From contig NZ_CP129212.1 of assembly GCF_030413175.1 (NCBI RefSeq), positions 2,356,001 through 2,420,000 of the forward strand: a stretch of 64,000 nt of DNA. The letters run 5' to 3'. The notes under the pieces were generated by a model, which saw nothing but the letters and a program-made list of their open reading frames with translations, ran no database searches and had not been told where the DNA came from. A program made the position numbers and the translations under genes. Numbering within the stretch: position 1 is the first letter of the stretch; every line of letters begins with the position of its first letter. This DNA is from Bradyrhizobium roseum (lineage in GTDB: Bacteria > Pseudomonadota > Alphaproteobacteria > Rhizobiales > Xanthobacteraceae). Below, piece after piece: positions 16,904 through 25,663 of the stretch.

Positions 16904-18439
16904 CTAGCCTGCGGACGTAGTTTTCGGTTGGGCACCCAGGGCGCGCTGGAGGCGCCAGCTCCGAAAACCCCAGGCGCGCCATGAAGCCATCTGCTTCACT
17001 TGTTGTTCTACAAGGCAACCACGGCGGGAAACAAGGGCAGGATCGAAGCCACGAAGGACAATCGCCCGGTCTATGGCTGGCAGCGCCTGCGGGCCGAGCG
17101 AAAATAGATAGTTCAAATCGATCCATACACCTTTGCCGTTGGCCTCGCGGCTGTGGCTGACGTTGTAGTCGGCGATGATGGCGGCGAAATTGACCAGCGA
17201 GCAGACGTAAAGCGTTGCCGTCAAGGTCAGAAGATTGGCGCGGATCAGCCAGTCATTCGAACGATTCAGAGCGATGCGGGCAACGATGAGCAGCAGCCCC
17301 AACACGACCAGCACCATCCAGACGAAAGCGGCAATGCGCCACCAGGTCAGCAGGTAGGTTTGAACATAGAGATCGAGCCGCAGAATGGATGACACCACGA
17401 GCAATACATTCTGTGCGACCCATACATAGACCAGCGGTCTGATCACCCTGGATCGTTCGGCTGGTCCGCCCGGCCTCATGGCGGCCAGAACAAAACCTGC
17501 AGCGAGGAGCGCCGTGATGATGAGGGGATAGGCGCCGCGGTGCGCATCGGTCGCATAGCTGATATCGGGAGGAAGCTCCGTGTTGCCCCAGAGATAGATG
17601 ATCTCCAGGACGGTTTGAACCGCAAACAGAAGATTGAACAGCACCAACGAACGCAGGATCGCGGCTACACCGAAGAAGCCTGCCTGGCGGATCGCCGTCT
17701 CCGGCTCCTGCGTGCGCGCGTCCGCGGAGTTCATCAAAGCCCCGGCCAGCGCGGTCATATCAACGAGGGTCCTGTCTATCGAACGCTCGGGCTTGCTGCG
17801 CCATTGAATATGGATGAAGGGCCAGGCCACGGACAACGCCGCTACCCAAAACAACGATCGACTTAGACTGAGATGAGAGCTTGCATCATCGGGAGTGACA
17901 AGCCGGATCCATTTCTCGATCAGCGGATTGGCCGACGCGAACAGGAAAGTGAAGACGCAACCGAGAACGAGTGGGACGATCCATATCGCGATGGTTGCTG
18001 CCGCCGCCGATCGATCGAACATGGCCGGGACGTCCCGTAAGAACCTGAACGGGCCGAATACGTAGAGGTCGCGAAGCGCCAACGCGCGTTGTCCGAGCGT
18101 TTCAAATGGACGGTTGCCCGCAACTTGGAGGCATATTCCAAACGTCATTATGATGAAGAGCAGCGAGCTGAAATTGAGTTCTTCGATAGCTGGCATCAAC
18201 CCGAGCAACAAGAGGATGCCGACCGGCAACGCCTGTCTGTTCCGAAACGTAGCGAAATTGACGAGCAGGGAGCCACTGGCCAACGCGAGTGAAAAGATAA
18301 CTGCGGAGATTCCAATTGATTCGCCGTAGAATAACCAGTCGGCGAGTGCCGCGAGTGCGATCACTATCGCCGGCTTGATCGGCATAGCGCTTTGCTGAAC
18401 AGTGCTGGCGTCCGAAGCAGGCGTGATGAGGTCGGCCAT
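16904..18439 (-). CDS. DUF4173-like multi-spanning membrane protein
   Basis: A 511-residue protein with roughly a dozen hydrophobic segments spread over its length. YATDAHRGAYPLI and the following helices resemble the DUF4173 family of unknown function. The ATG at 18439 gives a short hydrophilic N-terminus before the first helix; the frame extends to 18541, but without support. It is the first gene of an operon with the response regulator and kinase, so it may sense, or be the target of, that system. No catalytic motif is visible. Confidence 0.65.
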   Translation of the reverse strand: MADLITPASDASTVQQSAMPIKPAIVIALAALADWLFYGESIGISAVIFSLALASGSLLVNFATFRNRQALPVGILLLLGLMPAIEELNFSSLLFIIMTFGICLQVAGNRPFETLGQRALALRDLYVFGPFRFLRDVPAMFDRSAAAATIAIWIVPLVLGCVFTFLFASANPLIEKWIRLVTPDDASSHLSLSRSLFWVAALSVAWPFIHIQWRSKPERSIDRTLVDMTALAGALMNSADARTQEPETAIRQAGFFGVAAILRSLVLFNLLFAVQTVLEIIYLWGNTELPPDISYATDAHRGAYPLIITALLAAGFVLAAMRPGGPAERSRVIRPLVYVWVAQNVLLVVSSILRLDLYVQTYLLTWWRIAAFVWMVLVVLGLLLIVARIALNRSNDWLIRANLLTLTATLYVCSLVNFAAIIADYNVSHSREANGKGVWIDLNYLFSLGPQALPAIDRAIVLRGFDPALVSRRGCLVEQQVKQMASWRAWGFRSWRLQRALGAQPKTTSAG

Positions 18440-18715
18440 CCTTGTGTCACCTGTCGGGAGAGAAAAATGGCGAACCAGATTCGCCGAGGGATATTCGCAG
18501 AGCCACCAACCGTCGTTAGCCAGCCGTGTAGGAATAGTCATTCGATAACCACTGCTGATTTGCAGGACGGACTATCGGGTGTTGTCGTGCATTTGCGTGG
18601 AGCATGTCTGCAAGAGTTCAGTATTTTTATGCAGTTTCCGTGCAGTCGCGCTTATGCGCTCGCACCAGCTCGGCAAGTTTGATACGGGCAATCGTCTCGC
18701 TCGATTTCCCCGCAC

Positions 18716-20035
18716 ATGCGGCTTTCCATGGTCATGCAAATCCTCAAGCGCCTCGGTTTCATCCTGGTCTGGCTCGCTGGGGCCGCCTTCGTTTTCGCTG
18801 CAGCCAACAAGAACAACCCCTATCTGATTTCTCTGCGTGGGCCGGGTAACGTCGTTCTTGTCGCTGCGAGCATCATTGCCGTGGTCATTCTCATCCGCCG
18901 CGGCCACTGGAAGGGAGGTGTTGCGGGGAGGGCGCTGATCCTGTTGTGGTGCCTGCCATCCCCGATGATGCTTGGTGCGCATGCGGTGTTTGAGTGGCGC
19001 AAGCACAGTGTCCTGCAGACCGACACCACGCAGGCGCGGTGGCTTGGGCCGCATTTCGTGGTCGGATACTCTTCATTTTCCGAGGTAGCGGTTCTGGCCG
19101 AGAAAGGCCTGATTGGTGGCGTCTACATCACCAAACACAACATCGCGCGATCGTCGCCGGCGGGGTTGAAAGAAGAGCTCTCGGCGCTGCAGGAAATGCG
19201 ACGGACGGCCGGCCTGGCGCCGCTGATCGTCGCGGCCGACCAGGAAGGCGGCATTGTTTCGCATCTGGCGCCGCCCTTGACCAGGCTGCCGGCGCTGTCG
19301 ACCCTCGCTGGCCTGATGCCGGATGCGCGCGCCGAAAAGGCAGCTGCGTTCGGACATACGCATGGAAAGGAACTGGCCGCGCTCGGTGTCAACCTCAACC
19401 TGGCGCCGGTGCTTGACTTGCGACCCGAACCGAGGCGTAACCGGTTCGACTTCAACACGCTGATCGGGCAACGCGCCATTTCCGATGATCCGCTTGTCGT
19501 CGCCGACATCGCGCGGGCCTATGTGAGCGGGCTCGAGGCCTCAGGTGTCGGCGCGGCGGTCAAGCACTTTCCAGGGCTCGGGCGGGTAAGAACCGACACC
19601 CATCATTTCAGTGCCGCTCTCGACACGCCAGCGGACGAGCTTGAGGGGGCCGACTGGATACCCTTCAGAAAAGTACTCGCTGGTTCCAATGCACAGCTGA
19701 TGATCGGTCATGTGACGCTCACATCCGTCGATCCCGATCGTCCGGCGTCGCACTCCAAAAGGGTCGTCGACGGCATTGTTCGCAAGAAATGGAATTATCA
19801 AGGCATCGTCATGACCGACGATCTTGTGATGGGTGCGATCTATCAACGCAATGTCTGTAACGCCGTGATTGAGGCGCTAAATGCCGGTGTCGATTTGCTG
19901 CTGGTCGCTTTCGACGGCGCGCAGTTCTATCGCATATTTGCTTGCGCAGCCGCGGCGGCGTCAGAAGGAAGGCTCGACGCGGCCATGTTGCGTAGCAGTG
20001 AGGTACGTTTGAAGGCGAGGTTTCCCGTGGACTGA
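18716..20035 (+). CDS. glycoside hydrolase family 3 protein, NagZ-like, with N-terminal membrane segments
   Basis: A 439-residue GH3 enzyme. KHFPGLG followed by RTDTHHF provides the Asp-His dyad of NagZ-type beta-N-acetylglucosaminidases, and VMTDDLVMGAI holds the nucleophile Asp. Unlike cytoplasmic NagZ, it starts with three hydrophobic segments (about residues 12-30, 44-60 and 71-88), so the catalytic domain is membrane-anchored. It may act in muropeptide or glycan turnover. The start could be 18716, 18728 or 18734. It is divergent from the DUF4173 operon. Confidence 0.8.
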   Translation: MRLSMVMQILKRLGFILVWLAGAAFVFAAANKNNPYLISLRGPGNVVLVAASIIAVVILIRRGHWKGGVAGRALILLWCLPSPMMLGAHAVFEWRKHSVLQTDTTQARWLGPHFVVGYSSFSEVAVLAEKGLIGGVYITKHNIARSSPAGLKEELSALQEMRRTAGLAPLIVAADQEGGIVSHLAPPLTRLPALSTLAGLMPDARAEKAAAFGHTHGKELAALGVNLNLAPVLDLRPEPRRNRFDFNTLIGQRAISDDPLVVADIARAYVSGLEASGVGAAVKHFPGLGRVRTDTHHFSAALDTPADELEGADWIPFRKVLAGSNAQLMIGHVTLTSVDPDRPASHSKRVVDGIVRKKWNYQGIVMTDDLVMGAIYQRNVCNAVIEALNAGVDLLLVAFDGAQFYRIFACAAAAASEGRLDAAMLRSSEVRLKARFPVD

Positions 20036-20066
20036 TGGCCACGTGCCTGGGTGTGATTGTCGTGAG

Positions 20067-21242
20067 CTATTTGGCGAACCGGCGCTCCTCGGGCAGGGCT
20101 GTTATTAGTTGGGATCGAAATGCGGGCTTGTGATCCTGTCGTTTCGACCACGCTACGTAATAGGCGACGCCAGTCATGAGCAAAACCCCGCCGAAGCTGA
20201 CCAGGACCTGCATGGCAAGTGTGTCCGGGCCATTGATCAGAACAAGATGCGCGGCGAACGAGAGAAACACGCCGGCGCAGAAGGCCGCCAGCCATTCATG
20301 GCCGCATTTGATGACCGGTTGCAACGCCGGCCATCGAAAGCCAAACCAATTCCGTGGGACCATATGGGTGAACAAGAAAGCCAACGCGAGAAAGTGAAGC
20401 ACCCGGAGTGGGGCGAGGTTTTCCCTGTCATTGGGACCGACAATATCGCGCAGGAGGTCCGGGACGAGGGCTGCTTGCGGAAATTTGCCCGCCACCGTCA
20501 CTGCCAGGGCGAGCGACAGGTAGAGCCACGCCGCTGCGCGCAGCGCTGCGAATGTCTGAAGCTTGTCTACGACGCGCGTGAGATGAGGGCGGCTCAACGC
20601 AAGCCAGGCGCCGAGCACAAACAGGAGCTGCCAGCAGAACGGGTTGAGATACCAGTGGCCATCAGGAAACGCTGACAGGTTCCAGTCGAACTGGCGGGCC
20701 GCGAAGTAAAGACCGATCGAAGCTGCCATGGTTACATTTGGCCGGCGAACCATGCCGAGTAGGACGAACGGAAAGACCGCCATCAGCACGATAAACAATT
20801 GCAGCACATCGAGGTTCAGCGGCTTGGCCCGAAGCAGAAGGCCGTGAATCAGCGTCCGGATCGTGTGATCGACTATACCCGTGACATTGAATTCGCTGAT
20901 CAGCGCAGGCGCGGCGGACTGGCGGGCGACATAACCGATCAGATTTATATAGATTACGAATAGAACGATATAGGCGGCGTAAATCTGCCATAATCGCCTG
21001 AAGATCCGCGTTGCCGTCACGATGAAGCCGCGCTCGAGCATCATCCTTCCATAAAGGATGGCGGCTGTGTAACCGCCGACGAACATGAACAGGTCGATAG
21101 CCCCGCTGAACCCGAAATTGCGCATGGTCAGCAGGCTGACTGCATTATGCGGCACGTGATCGAGGAATAGAAACCAGGTTGCGATACCGAGCAGGAGGTA
21201 CAGTCGGAGATCGCCGTCGCGCGCAGCGATCTCATTCTTCAT
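20067..21242 (-). CDS. OpgC-family membrane protein
   Basis: A 391-residue protein with about ten transmembrane segments. The start (DGDLRLYLLLGIATWFLFLD, then NFGFSGAIDLFMFVGGY) is characteristic of OpgC, an acyltransferase-like membrane protein that succinylates periplasmic glucans. In Bradyrhizobium such genes occur in several copies. ATG at 21242 is preferred to the upstream in-frame ATG at 21254. It converges on the GH3 gene. Confidence 0.82.
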   Translation of the reverse strand: MKNEIAARDGDLRLYLLLGIATWFLFLDHVPHNAVSLLTMRNFGFSGAIDLFMFVGGYTAAILYGRMMLERGFIVTATRIFRRLWQIYAAYIVLFVIYINLIGYVARQSAAPALISEFNVTGIVDHTIRTLIHGLLLRAKPLNLDVLQLFIVLMAVFPFVLLGMVRRPNVTMAASIGLYFAARQFDWNLSAFPDGHWYLNPFCWQLLFVLGAWLALSRPHLTRVVDKLQTFAALRAAAWLYLSLALAVTVAGKFPQAALVPDLLRDIVGPNDRENLAPLRVLHFLALAFLFTHMVPRNWFGFRWPALQPVIKCGHEWLAAFCAGVFLSFAAHLVLINGPDTLAMQVLVSFGGVLLMTGVAYYVAWSKRQDHKPAFRSQLITALPEERRFAK

Positions 21243-21418
21243 TGATGAATGCATTACGAGTTTAATTGCTTTGCAAGTCGGAGGTATCGAACCGCGAATC
21301 TAGCGCGATGGTCCGCTCGGCCGGAATAGACTCTACGTGAAGAACAATTAAGTAATCTCTTGGCGGTTAAAGCCCGCCCTGCAATCACAATGTTTTGAGG
21401 GAATAGGGCCGAATGTGA

Positions 21419-21694
21419 TCAAGCGCGTTCGTGCTTGCGAAGATCGCGAATGTGATCGAACTGGTCGGCTTGTAGATCTAGGCCCGCGGCGGCGACCTCG
21501 GGCAGGGCCGCCTCGCCGAGAATTTCGGCCGTTATATCTTCGACCGAGCAACCCGCGATTTCATGGATGAAGCTGATGTTCTTATACTCACCCGACGCGA
21601 TTCGGGAGATCACTTCGCGCCTTGTGACTTCAGGGTCCACGATGGCCTCGCGACCGCGGCGGCCATAGTCGATCATCACGACGAAATACTGCAT
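21419..21694 (-). CDS. small hypothetical protein under operator control (91 aa)
   Basis: The 91-residue acidic product has no membrane segment or recognised domain. Its promoter region holds a TTGACT hexamer and two 17-bp palindromes like those upstream of the neighbouring repressor, so the same repressor probably controls it. AAGGGG lies about 13 bases before the ATG. It may be a phage-derived accessory gene; I do not recognise the family. Confidence 0.6.
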   Translation of the reverse strand: MQYFVVMIDYGRRGREAIVDPEVTRREVISRIASGEYKNISFIHEIAGCSVEDITAEILGEAALPEVAAAGLDLQADQFDHIRDLRKHERA

Positions 21695-21746
21695 GCTAGC
21701 AATCTGGCCCCTTATCGCGCAATTGGCAGCGCCCTGATAGCGATTA

Positions 21747-21763
21747 TTTCTGAAAAACAGAAA
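21747..21763. promoter_or_regulatory. operator-like palindrome O3
   Basis: TTTCTG and CAGAAA are perfect 6-base arms around AAAAA. On the leftward strand it begins two bases after TTGACT and ends just before an A/T-rich -10-like stretch, so binding would block the promoter of the 91-aa gene. Confidence 0.65.
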
Positions 21764-21765
21764 TT

Positions 21766-21771
21766 AGTCAA
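21766..21771 (-). promoter_or_regulatory. -35 box candidate (TTGACT) of the 91-aa gene
   Basis: Read on the minus strand this is TTGACT. A -10-like AATAAT follows after 17 bases, and palindrome O3 fills the spacer. This is the same layout as the repressor's own promoter. Confidence 0.45.
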
Positions 21772-21777
21772 CCAATG

Positions 21778-21794
21778 ATTCGGAAAAACAGAAT
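21778..21794. promoter_or_regulatory. operator-like palindrome O4
   Basis: ATTCGGAAAAACAGAAT has perfect ATTC/GAAT outer arms and matches the other three sites in length. Its centre is 31 bases from O3, about three helical turns. It overlaps a GATTC (GANTC) at 21777-21781. Confidence 0.55.
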
Positions 21795-21839
21795 TTGTTG
21801 GGTGAAGGGCCCCCGCAAAATCGATCGATCCGGACATGG

Positions 21840-22478
21840 CTACCTTTCCGGCGCGCGGCCGCCGCCCGACCTCGTCGCCCTGCGGGCCCGGGCCGCCGCC
21901 TTGTTACGCAATCGCTCGATCTGGCCCCTCGGCAGGGTGACGCAGATTTCTCCGATCCACTCTAGCTTGACGCCGGTGATCGGCTTGGCGTTGAAGCTCG
22001 TGAGGTTGACCGAGGTCGGAGATTTACCCCGTTCGATCGTCTTCAGGTAGCGTTCGCCGGTCTTCAAGCGCACAGCGGCTTCCTCGCCATAAAAGCTCGA
22101 TAGCGGATGGCGTTGCTCGCGATAGACCACGATAATATCGCCATTCTCATATTTCGGCAGCATGGAATCGCCGGATACCTCAAAGGCGATCGTTTCCTCC
22201 GCGATCGGAAAGGGCAGTTCGACCTCTCCGAGGCCTTCCGGCGGCACCTGTTCGTGTTCGGGCTCGATCGAGGCGCCGGCGCCGACGCGCCCCATGATCG
22301 GCACCGAGTTCAGTTCCAGATATTCGATGATCGGCGCGATCTCGGACGCCTTGATCAGGCGTATTCCGGACAGGATCTCGGATACCGCCCCGGCACGGAC
22401 GCCCATCGCCGTCGCCAGCCCACCTTTGGTCTTGCCCGGCTTCTCCAGCCCCCGTTCGATCAATCTGATGTCGAGCAT
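21840..22478 (-). CDS. S24/LexA-like phage-type repressor with N-terminal HTH
   Basis: A 212-residue repressor. An N-terminal helix-turn-helix (about 16-55, TAMGVRAGAVSEILSG) is followed by a Peptidase S24 domain. The presumed catalytic Ser105 lies in VSGDSMLP and Lys146 in RYLKTIE. GRVGAGASIE at 63-72 is a plausible self-cleavage region. ATG at 22478 fits the HTH start; the frame extends to 22535 through the operator. Four 17-bp palindromes flank it, two in its own promoter region. RecA-dependent cleavage, by analogy with LexA/CI, would induce its targets. Confidence 0.85.
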   Translation of the reverse strand: MLDIRLIERGLEKPGKTKGGLATAMGVRAGAVSEILSGIRLIKASEIAPIIEYLELNSVPIMGRVGAGASIEPEHEQVPPEGLGEVELPFPIAEETIAFEVSGDSMLPKYENGDIIVVYREQRHPLSSFYGEEAAVRLKTGERYLKTIERGKSPTSVNLTSFNAKPITGVKLEWIGEICVTLPRGQIERLRNKAAARARRATRSGGGRAPER

Positions 22479-22505
22479 ACTCAAACCTTTCCGAATCGCA
22501 TGAAC

Positions 22506-22535
22506 AGGATAGCAGTTCCGATTATCCGAAATCAA
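22506..22535 (-). promoter_or_regulatory. promoter of the repressor gene (autoregulated)
   Basis: On the minus strand TTGATT (22535-22530) and TATCCT (22511-22506) are 18 bases apart. Palindrome O1 occupies the spacer almost exactly, which is the classic layout for autorepression. Confidence 0.5.
22515..22531. promoter_or_regulatory. operator-like palindrome O1
   Basis: GTTCCGATTATCCGAAA matches the perfect site O2 at 14 of 17 positions. It lies in the spacer of the repressor promoter. Its centre is 33 bases from O2, about three helical turns, so repressor dimers could bind cooperatively. Confidence 0.6.
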
Positions 22536-22547
22536 CCTTGACTTTTA

Positions 22548-22564
22548 TTTCGGAATATCCGAAA
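22548..22564. promoter_or_regulatory. operator-like palindrome O2 (perfect)
   Basis: TTTCGGA and TCCGAAA are perfect 7-base arms around ATA. It lies four bases after a rightward TTGACT (22538-22543) that is a candidate -35 for the GcrA-like gene, and 45 bases before that gene's ATG. Confidence 0.7.
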
Positions 22565-22609
22565 CTGGAGATCGGCGTCGGGCGGCGTTGACATGAGCAA
22601 GGAGAACAA

Positions 22610-23299
22610 ATGGAACAGTCTAACTGGGCGCCCGAGCATTCGGACGCGCTGCGGGAGCTTATTGCCAAGGGGATGAGCTTTGCCGAGGCGGCGCGGACCA
22701 TCAACTCGCGATTCCATACATCTTACACCCGCAGCGCGGCGCTCGGACGCGCCCGGCGCCTGGGACTGGGCGCGGACGATCGACAGCAGCCGTCGATGCC
22801 GACGAGGCCAGCTGAGCTGCACCAGATCGCCGAGCGCCGTTCCCTCAATTCCATGCCGGTCGGGCTTCTCTGGCCGATCCCGGTATTCAAGGATGTCGTT
22901 CCAGTCAAATTGCGTTGCGTCGACATCGAACCACGGCATCTCTCCCTGAGCGAACTGGAGCGCGGCGATTGCCGCTACCCGTATGGCGGCGATGAAGAGA
23001 ACGAGGCGATCACCTTCTGCGGGCATCCGCGGCGCCCGGGTTCAAGTTATTGCAGCCCGCATTTTCATTTGAGCCGTGATCCGATCGAGCCTGACGGACG
23101 TCATTTCACGGCTGCTCGCGGAGACGAGACAGAGAAGACCACCGTCAACTGCGAGGCCGACAGGCTGAGGCGGCTGCCGCGGCGGCATCGGATCGCGCAT
23201 CTGCGTGCGCTGATCGGGCTCCAACCGGAGGGGAGCGGCCGTCGAGACGATTTATCGGGATTGCTGCGTGACGAGATGGCGGGCGCATCGATCGACTAA
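22610..23299 (+). CDS. GcrA-like cell-cycle regulator homologue
   Basis: A 229-residue protein. The N-terminal HTH (about 5-54, NWAPEHSDALRELIAKGMSF then RSAALGRARRLGLG) and a C-terminal Cys/His segment (CRYPYGG, then FCGHPRRPGSSYCSPH at about 137-152) are the two hallmarks of GcrA. GcrA works with sigma70 and CcrM-methylated GANTC sites. About 70 extra residues follow the Cys/His segment, longer than chromosomal GcrA. AAGGAGAAC precedes the ATG. It is divergent from the S24 repressor and shares its operator region, so it looks like a repressed phage-type activator of host transcription. Confidence 0.8.
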   Translation: MEQSNWAPEHSDALRELIAKGMSFAEAARTINSRFHTSYTRSAALGRARRLGLGADDRQQPSMPTRPAELHQIAERRSLNSMPVGLLWPIPVFKDVVPVKLRCVDIEPRHLSLSELERGDCRYPYGGDEENEAITFCGHPRRPGSSYCSPHFHLSRDPIEPDGRHFTAARGDETEKTTVNCEADRLRRLPRRHRIAHLRALIGLQPEGSGRRDDLSGLLRDEMAGASID

Positions 23300-23344
23300 G
23301 TTTCCGCTTGGAATCGAATTCAGCTGTTTGAAGGAGCTCATCAG

Positions 23345-23920
23345 ATGCCGAGAGCAAAACGTCGGAAGCCGCACAATCCCGCATTGGCGCGCGATCGGAG
23401 ATGCCACGATTTGTTACGCCACGCCGAAGTCGCAACCGTCGAAGTGGACAATCCGCTGGCGCTTGATCCGGGCGAGAAGATCGTTGCCCTGCGTTCAGTT
23501 CGCAACGATCCGCTGGCCCGCCTGCACTCGCACCGCCAGATCGATGAAGCGCAGTATCAGGCCGGGCGGGCGTTCCAGAGTGACTGGGAAAAGGCCGAGC
23601 GCGGACCGCGCGCGGTCGACCCGGCCCGGGAATATGTCGATGGTGGGCAGAGCCGCGAGCCGATCACCGAGGGGCAGCGCAAGGCCGTGTTACGGTTGAA
23701 CCGCGTCGAACGAGAGCTCGGCGCTGACGGCTCGGCGCTGGTGCACGACGTATTGGTGCAGGGAATGACCATGGAGCAGGTGGGGCAGCGGAGGGGCCTG
23801 TGCAGCAAACGCTGGAGCGATTATTTTTCGAGGCGCTTCCGCGAATGCCTGGACCGGTTGGCGATATTGTACGGTTTTGCGACGGGGCAGCCCGTCATTG
23901 TCAAAACCTTCTCGCGGTGA
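23345..23920 (+). CDS. DUF6456-like putative DNA-binding protein
   Basis: A 191-residue basic protein. The C-terminal part (EGQRKAVLRLNRVERELG, then VHDVLVQGMTMEQVGQRRG) reads as a helix-turn-helix with the pattern of DUF6456-type proteins, which are alphaproteobacterial and often phage-linked. GGAG lies about 12 bases before ATG 23345. It follows the GcrA-like gene by 45 bases in the same direction and is probably co-transcribed. A GAATC lies at 23311-23315 in the gap. The family call is from memory and moderately sure. Confidence 0.55.
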   Translation: MPRAKRRKPHNPALARDRRCHDLLRHAEVATVEVDNPLALDPGEKIVALRSVRNDPLARLHSHRQIDEAQYQAGRAFQSDWEKAERGPRAVDPAREYVDGGQSREPITEGQRKAVLRLNRVERELGADGSALVHDVLVQGMTMEQVGQRRGLCSKRWSDYFSRRFRECLDRLAILYGFATGQPVIVKTFSR

Positions 23921-23963
23921 ACCGCAGAGGCCCCCGACAGCCTCCCGGCCTCGTCAACGCGAC

Positions 23964-25529
23964 TCATTTCAGTCCAGCCCGGCGAAAGCCCTCGAGATAG
24001 TGCTCGCGATCTTCATCGTGCTTCCATGGTAGTTGCGTCGCGATCCAGGCGAGCGAGATGTTCGGCTGGGTTCGACGTAACTCGTCAAGCGCGCTCCTGG
24101 CCAGGTCGGTCTGACCAGACATGCCGGCAGCGACTGTCAGCACCCGATAGGCGCCGGTGAGGTCGCCACGTTGGCGGGTCGCTTCTCGCGCCAGTGCTAT
24201 CGCCTCCTGATAGTTCCTTCCGATGAACTGCGCGTACGCGGCAACGCCGTAGTAGATCGCGGATGAGGGGTCGCGCGGGCTCTGGCGGATCGCGCGCTGA
24301 GTTGTTGCAAAGGCATCCAGCCAGCGGCTGCCATAGCAAAGCGCCAGCGCATAGTACCCCTGTGCGAGCGAGAAGTTCGGGTTGAGCTGCAGCGCCAGTT
24401 CGAACTCAGCCAACGCACGATCGAGCCGGCGCGTGGCGAAATACACGCTAGCCAAAGCGGTGTGGGCCCAGGCGTCGTCGTTGTCGGCGGCAATCGCCGC
24501 CAGTGCCGCCTGCTCGGCGACGGGCGCCGCGGTTGCAATATCGGTCCAGCCCAGATGCACGCCAAACATCTGGTTGGTCGCGAACAGGGCCAGCGCCTGG
24601 CCGTAGTTCGGATCAATCGCAATAGCGCGTTCGAGCAACGCCTGTGCGGTAAGGCTATCGGTCCGAGTCACTCGCCAGTGATGCGACAGCGCCCGCATCA
24701 CCAGATCCCAGGCGTCCACGCTGTTGGGAGGCTTGCGGCGGCTGCGGAAGTTCTCGGCAGCGTAAATCTGCGGCTCGATGGCCGCGACGATGGCGTCGGT
24801 GATTTCGTCCTGCACGGCAAATACGTCGGTCAACCTGCGGTCGTAGTGCTCTGCCCAGATGTGGCTGCCAGTCGCGGTGTCGTTGAGCTGGGCGGTGATG
24901 CGGACGCGATCGCCGCTTCTTCTCACGCTGCCTTCGACCACGTACCGCACCCCGAGTTCGGCAGAAACCTGCCGCATATGCACCGCCTTGCCCTTATAGG
25001 TAAATGACGAGTTGCGGGCGATCACGAAGAACCAGCGCAGCTTCGACAACGCGGTGATGATGTCTTCGCTGATGCCGTCGGAGAAATACTCCTGTTCGCG
25101 GTCGTCGCTCATATTGTCGAAAGGCAATACGGCGATTGCGGGCCGGTCAGGCAGCGCCAGCGCCGAATGCGGCTGCTCGGCCTCGACCAAGGGACTGGCC
25201 TGCGTATCGTATGGCGCGTTGACGGCGCCAACAAAGCGAATTCCCTTGCGTGGGATGGTGCGGATGAGGCGCTGCTCCTTGCCGCTGTCGCCGACCGCGT
25301 TTCGCGCGGCGTTGATCCGGCTGTCAAGCGTCGAATCCGAGACGATCCGGCCACCCCATACCAGCGCAATCAGGTCGTCCCGTGTGAGCACGCGATCGCG
25401 GTGTTTCAGCAGGTGAACCAGCAAATCGAATACCTGCGGCTGCACGGCGACCAGATCGCCGTCACGGCGCAGCTCGCGACGATCGGTGTCGAGGATGTGT
25501 CTATCGAAGTTGAATTTCACTTGTCCCAT
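23964..25529 (-). CDS. CadC-type winged-helix regulator with TolB-like and TPR domains
   Basis: A 521-residue protein. An OmpR/CadC-type winged helix (about 1-100; QVFDLLVHLLKHRDRVLTRD, then TIPRKGIRFVG) is followed by a TolB N-terminal-like domain (IAVLPFDNMSDDREQEYFSD, then ISEDIITALSKL) and several TPRs over about 260-500. This combination is common in Bradyrhizobium and was long annotated as 'adenylate cyclase', but no cyclase catalytic motif is present. No membrane segment was seen. ATG 25529 is preferred to the TTG at 25544. The regulated genes are unknown. Confidence 0.78.
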   Translation of the reverse strand: MGQVKFNFDRHILDTDRRELRRDGDLVAVQPQVFDLLVHLLKHRDRVLTRDDLIALVWGGRIVSDSTLDSRINAARNAVGDSGKEQRLIRTIPRKGIRFVGAVNAPYDTQASPLVEAEQPHSALALPDRPAIAVLPFDNMSDDREQEYFSDGISEDIITALSKLRWFFVIARNSSFTYKGKAVHMRQVSAELGVRYVVEGSVRRSGDRVRITAQLNDTATGSHIWAEHYDRRLTDVFAVQDEITDAIVAAIEPQIYAAENFRSRRKPPNSVDAWDLVMRALSHHWRVTRTDSLTAQALLERAIAIDPNYGQALALFATNQMFGVHLGWTDIATAAPVAEQAALAAIAADNDDAWAHTALASVYFATRRLDRALAEFELALQLNPNFSLAQGYYALALCYGSRWLDAFATTQRAIRQSPRDPSSAIYYGVAAYAQFIGRNYQEAIALAREATRQRGDLTGAYRVLTVAAGMSGQTDLARSALDELRRTQPNISLAWIATQLPWKHDEDREHYLEGFRRAGLK

Positions 25530-25663
25530 CGCATATTTTCTCAAGAAATAATCAAGTTCGCCTCATGAAGAGATCAAGCGTCAGGCAAAGACCTGTCGCC
25601 ATTCTACGTGCACCTCTGCCAAACCGGGAGTTGCACTTCCATTTCCGGTAGCGGAGCTAGTTC

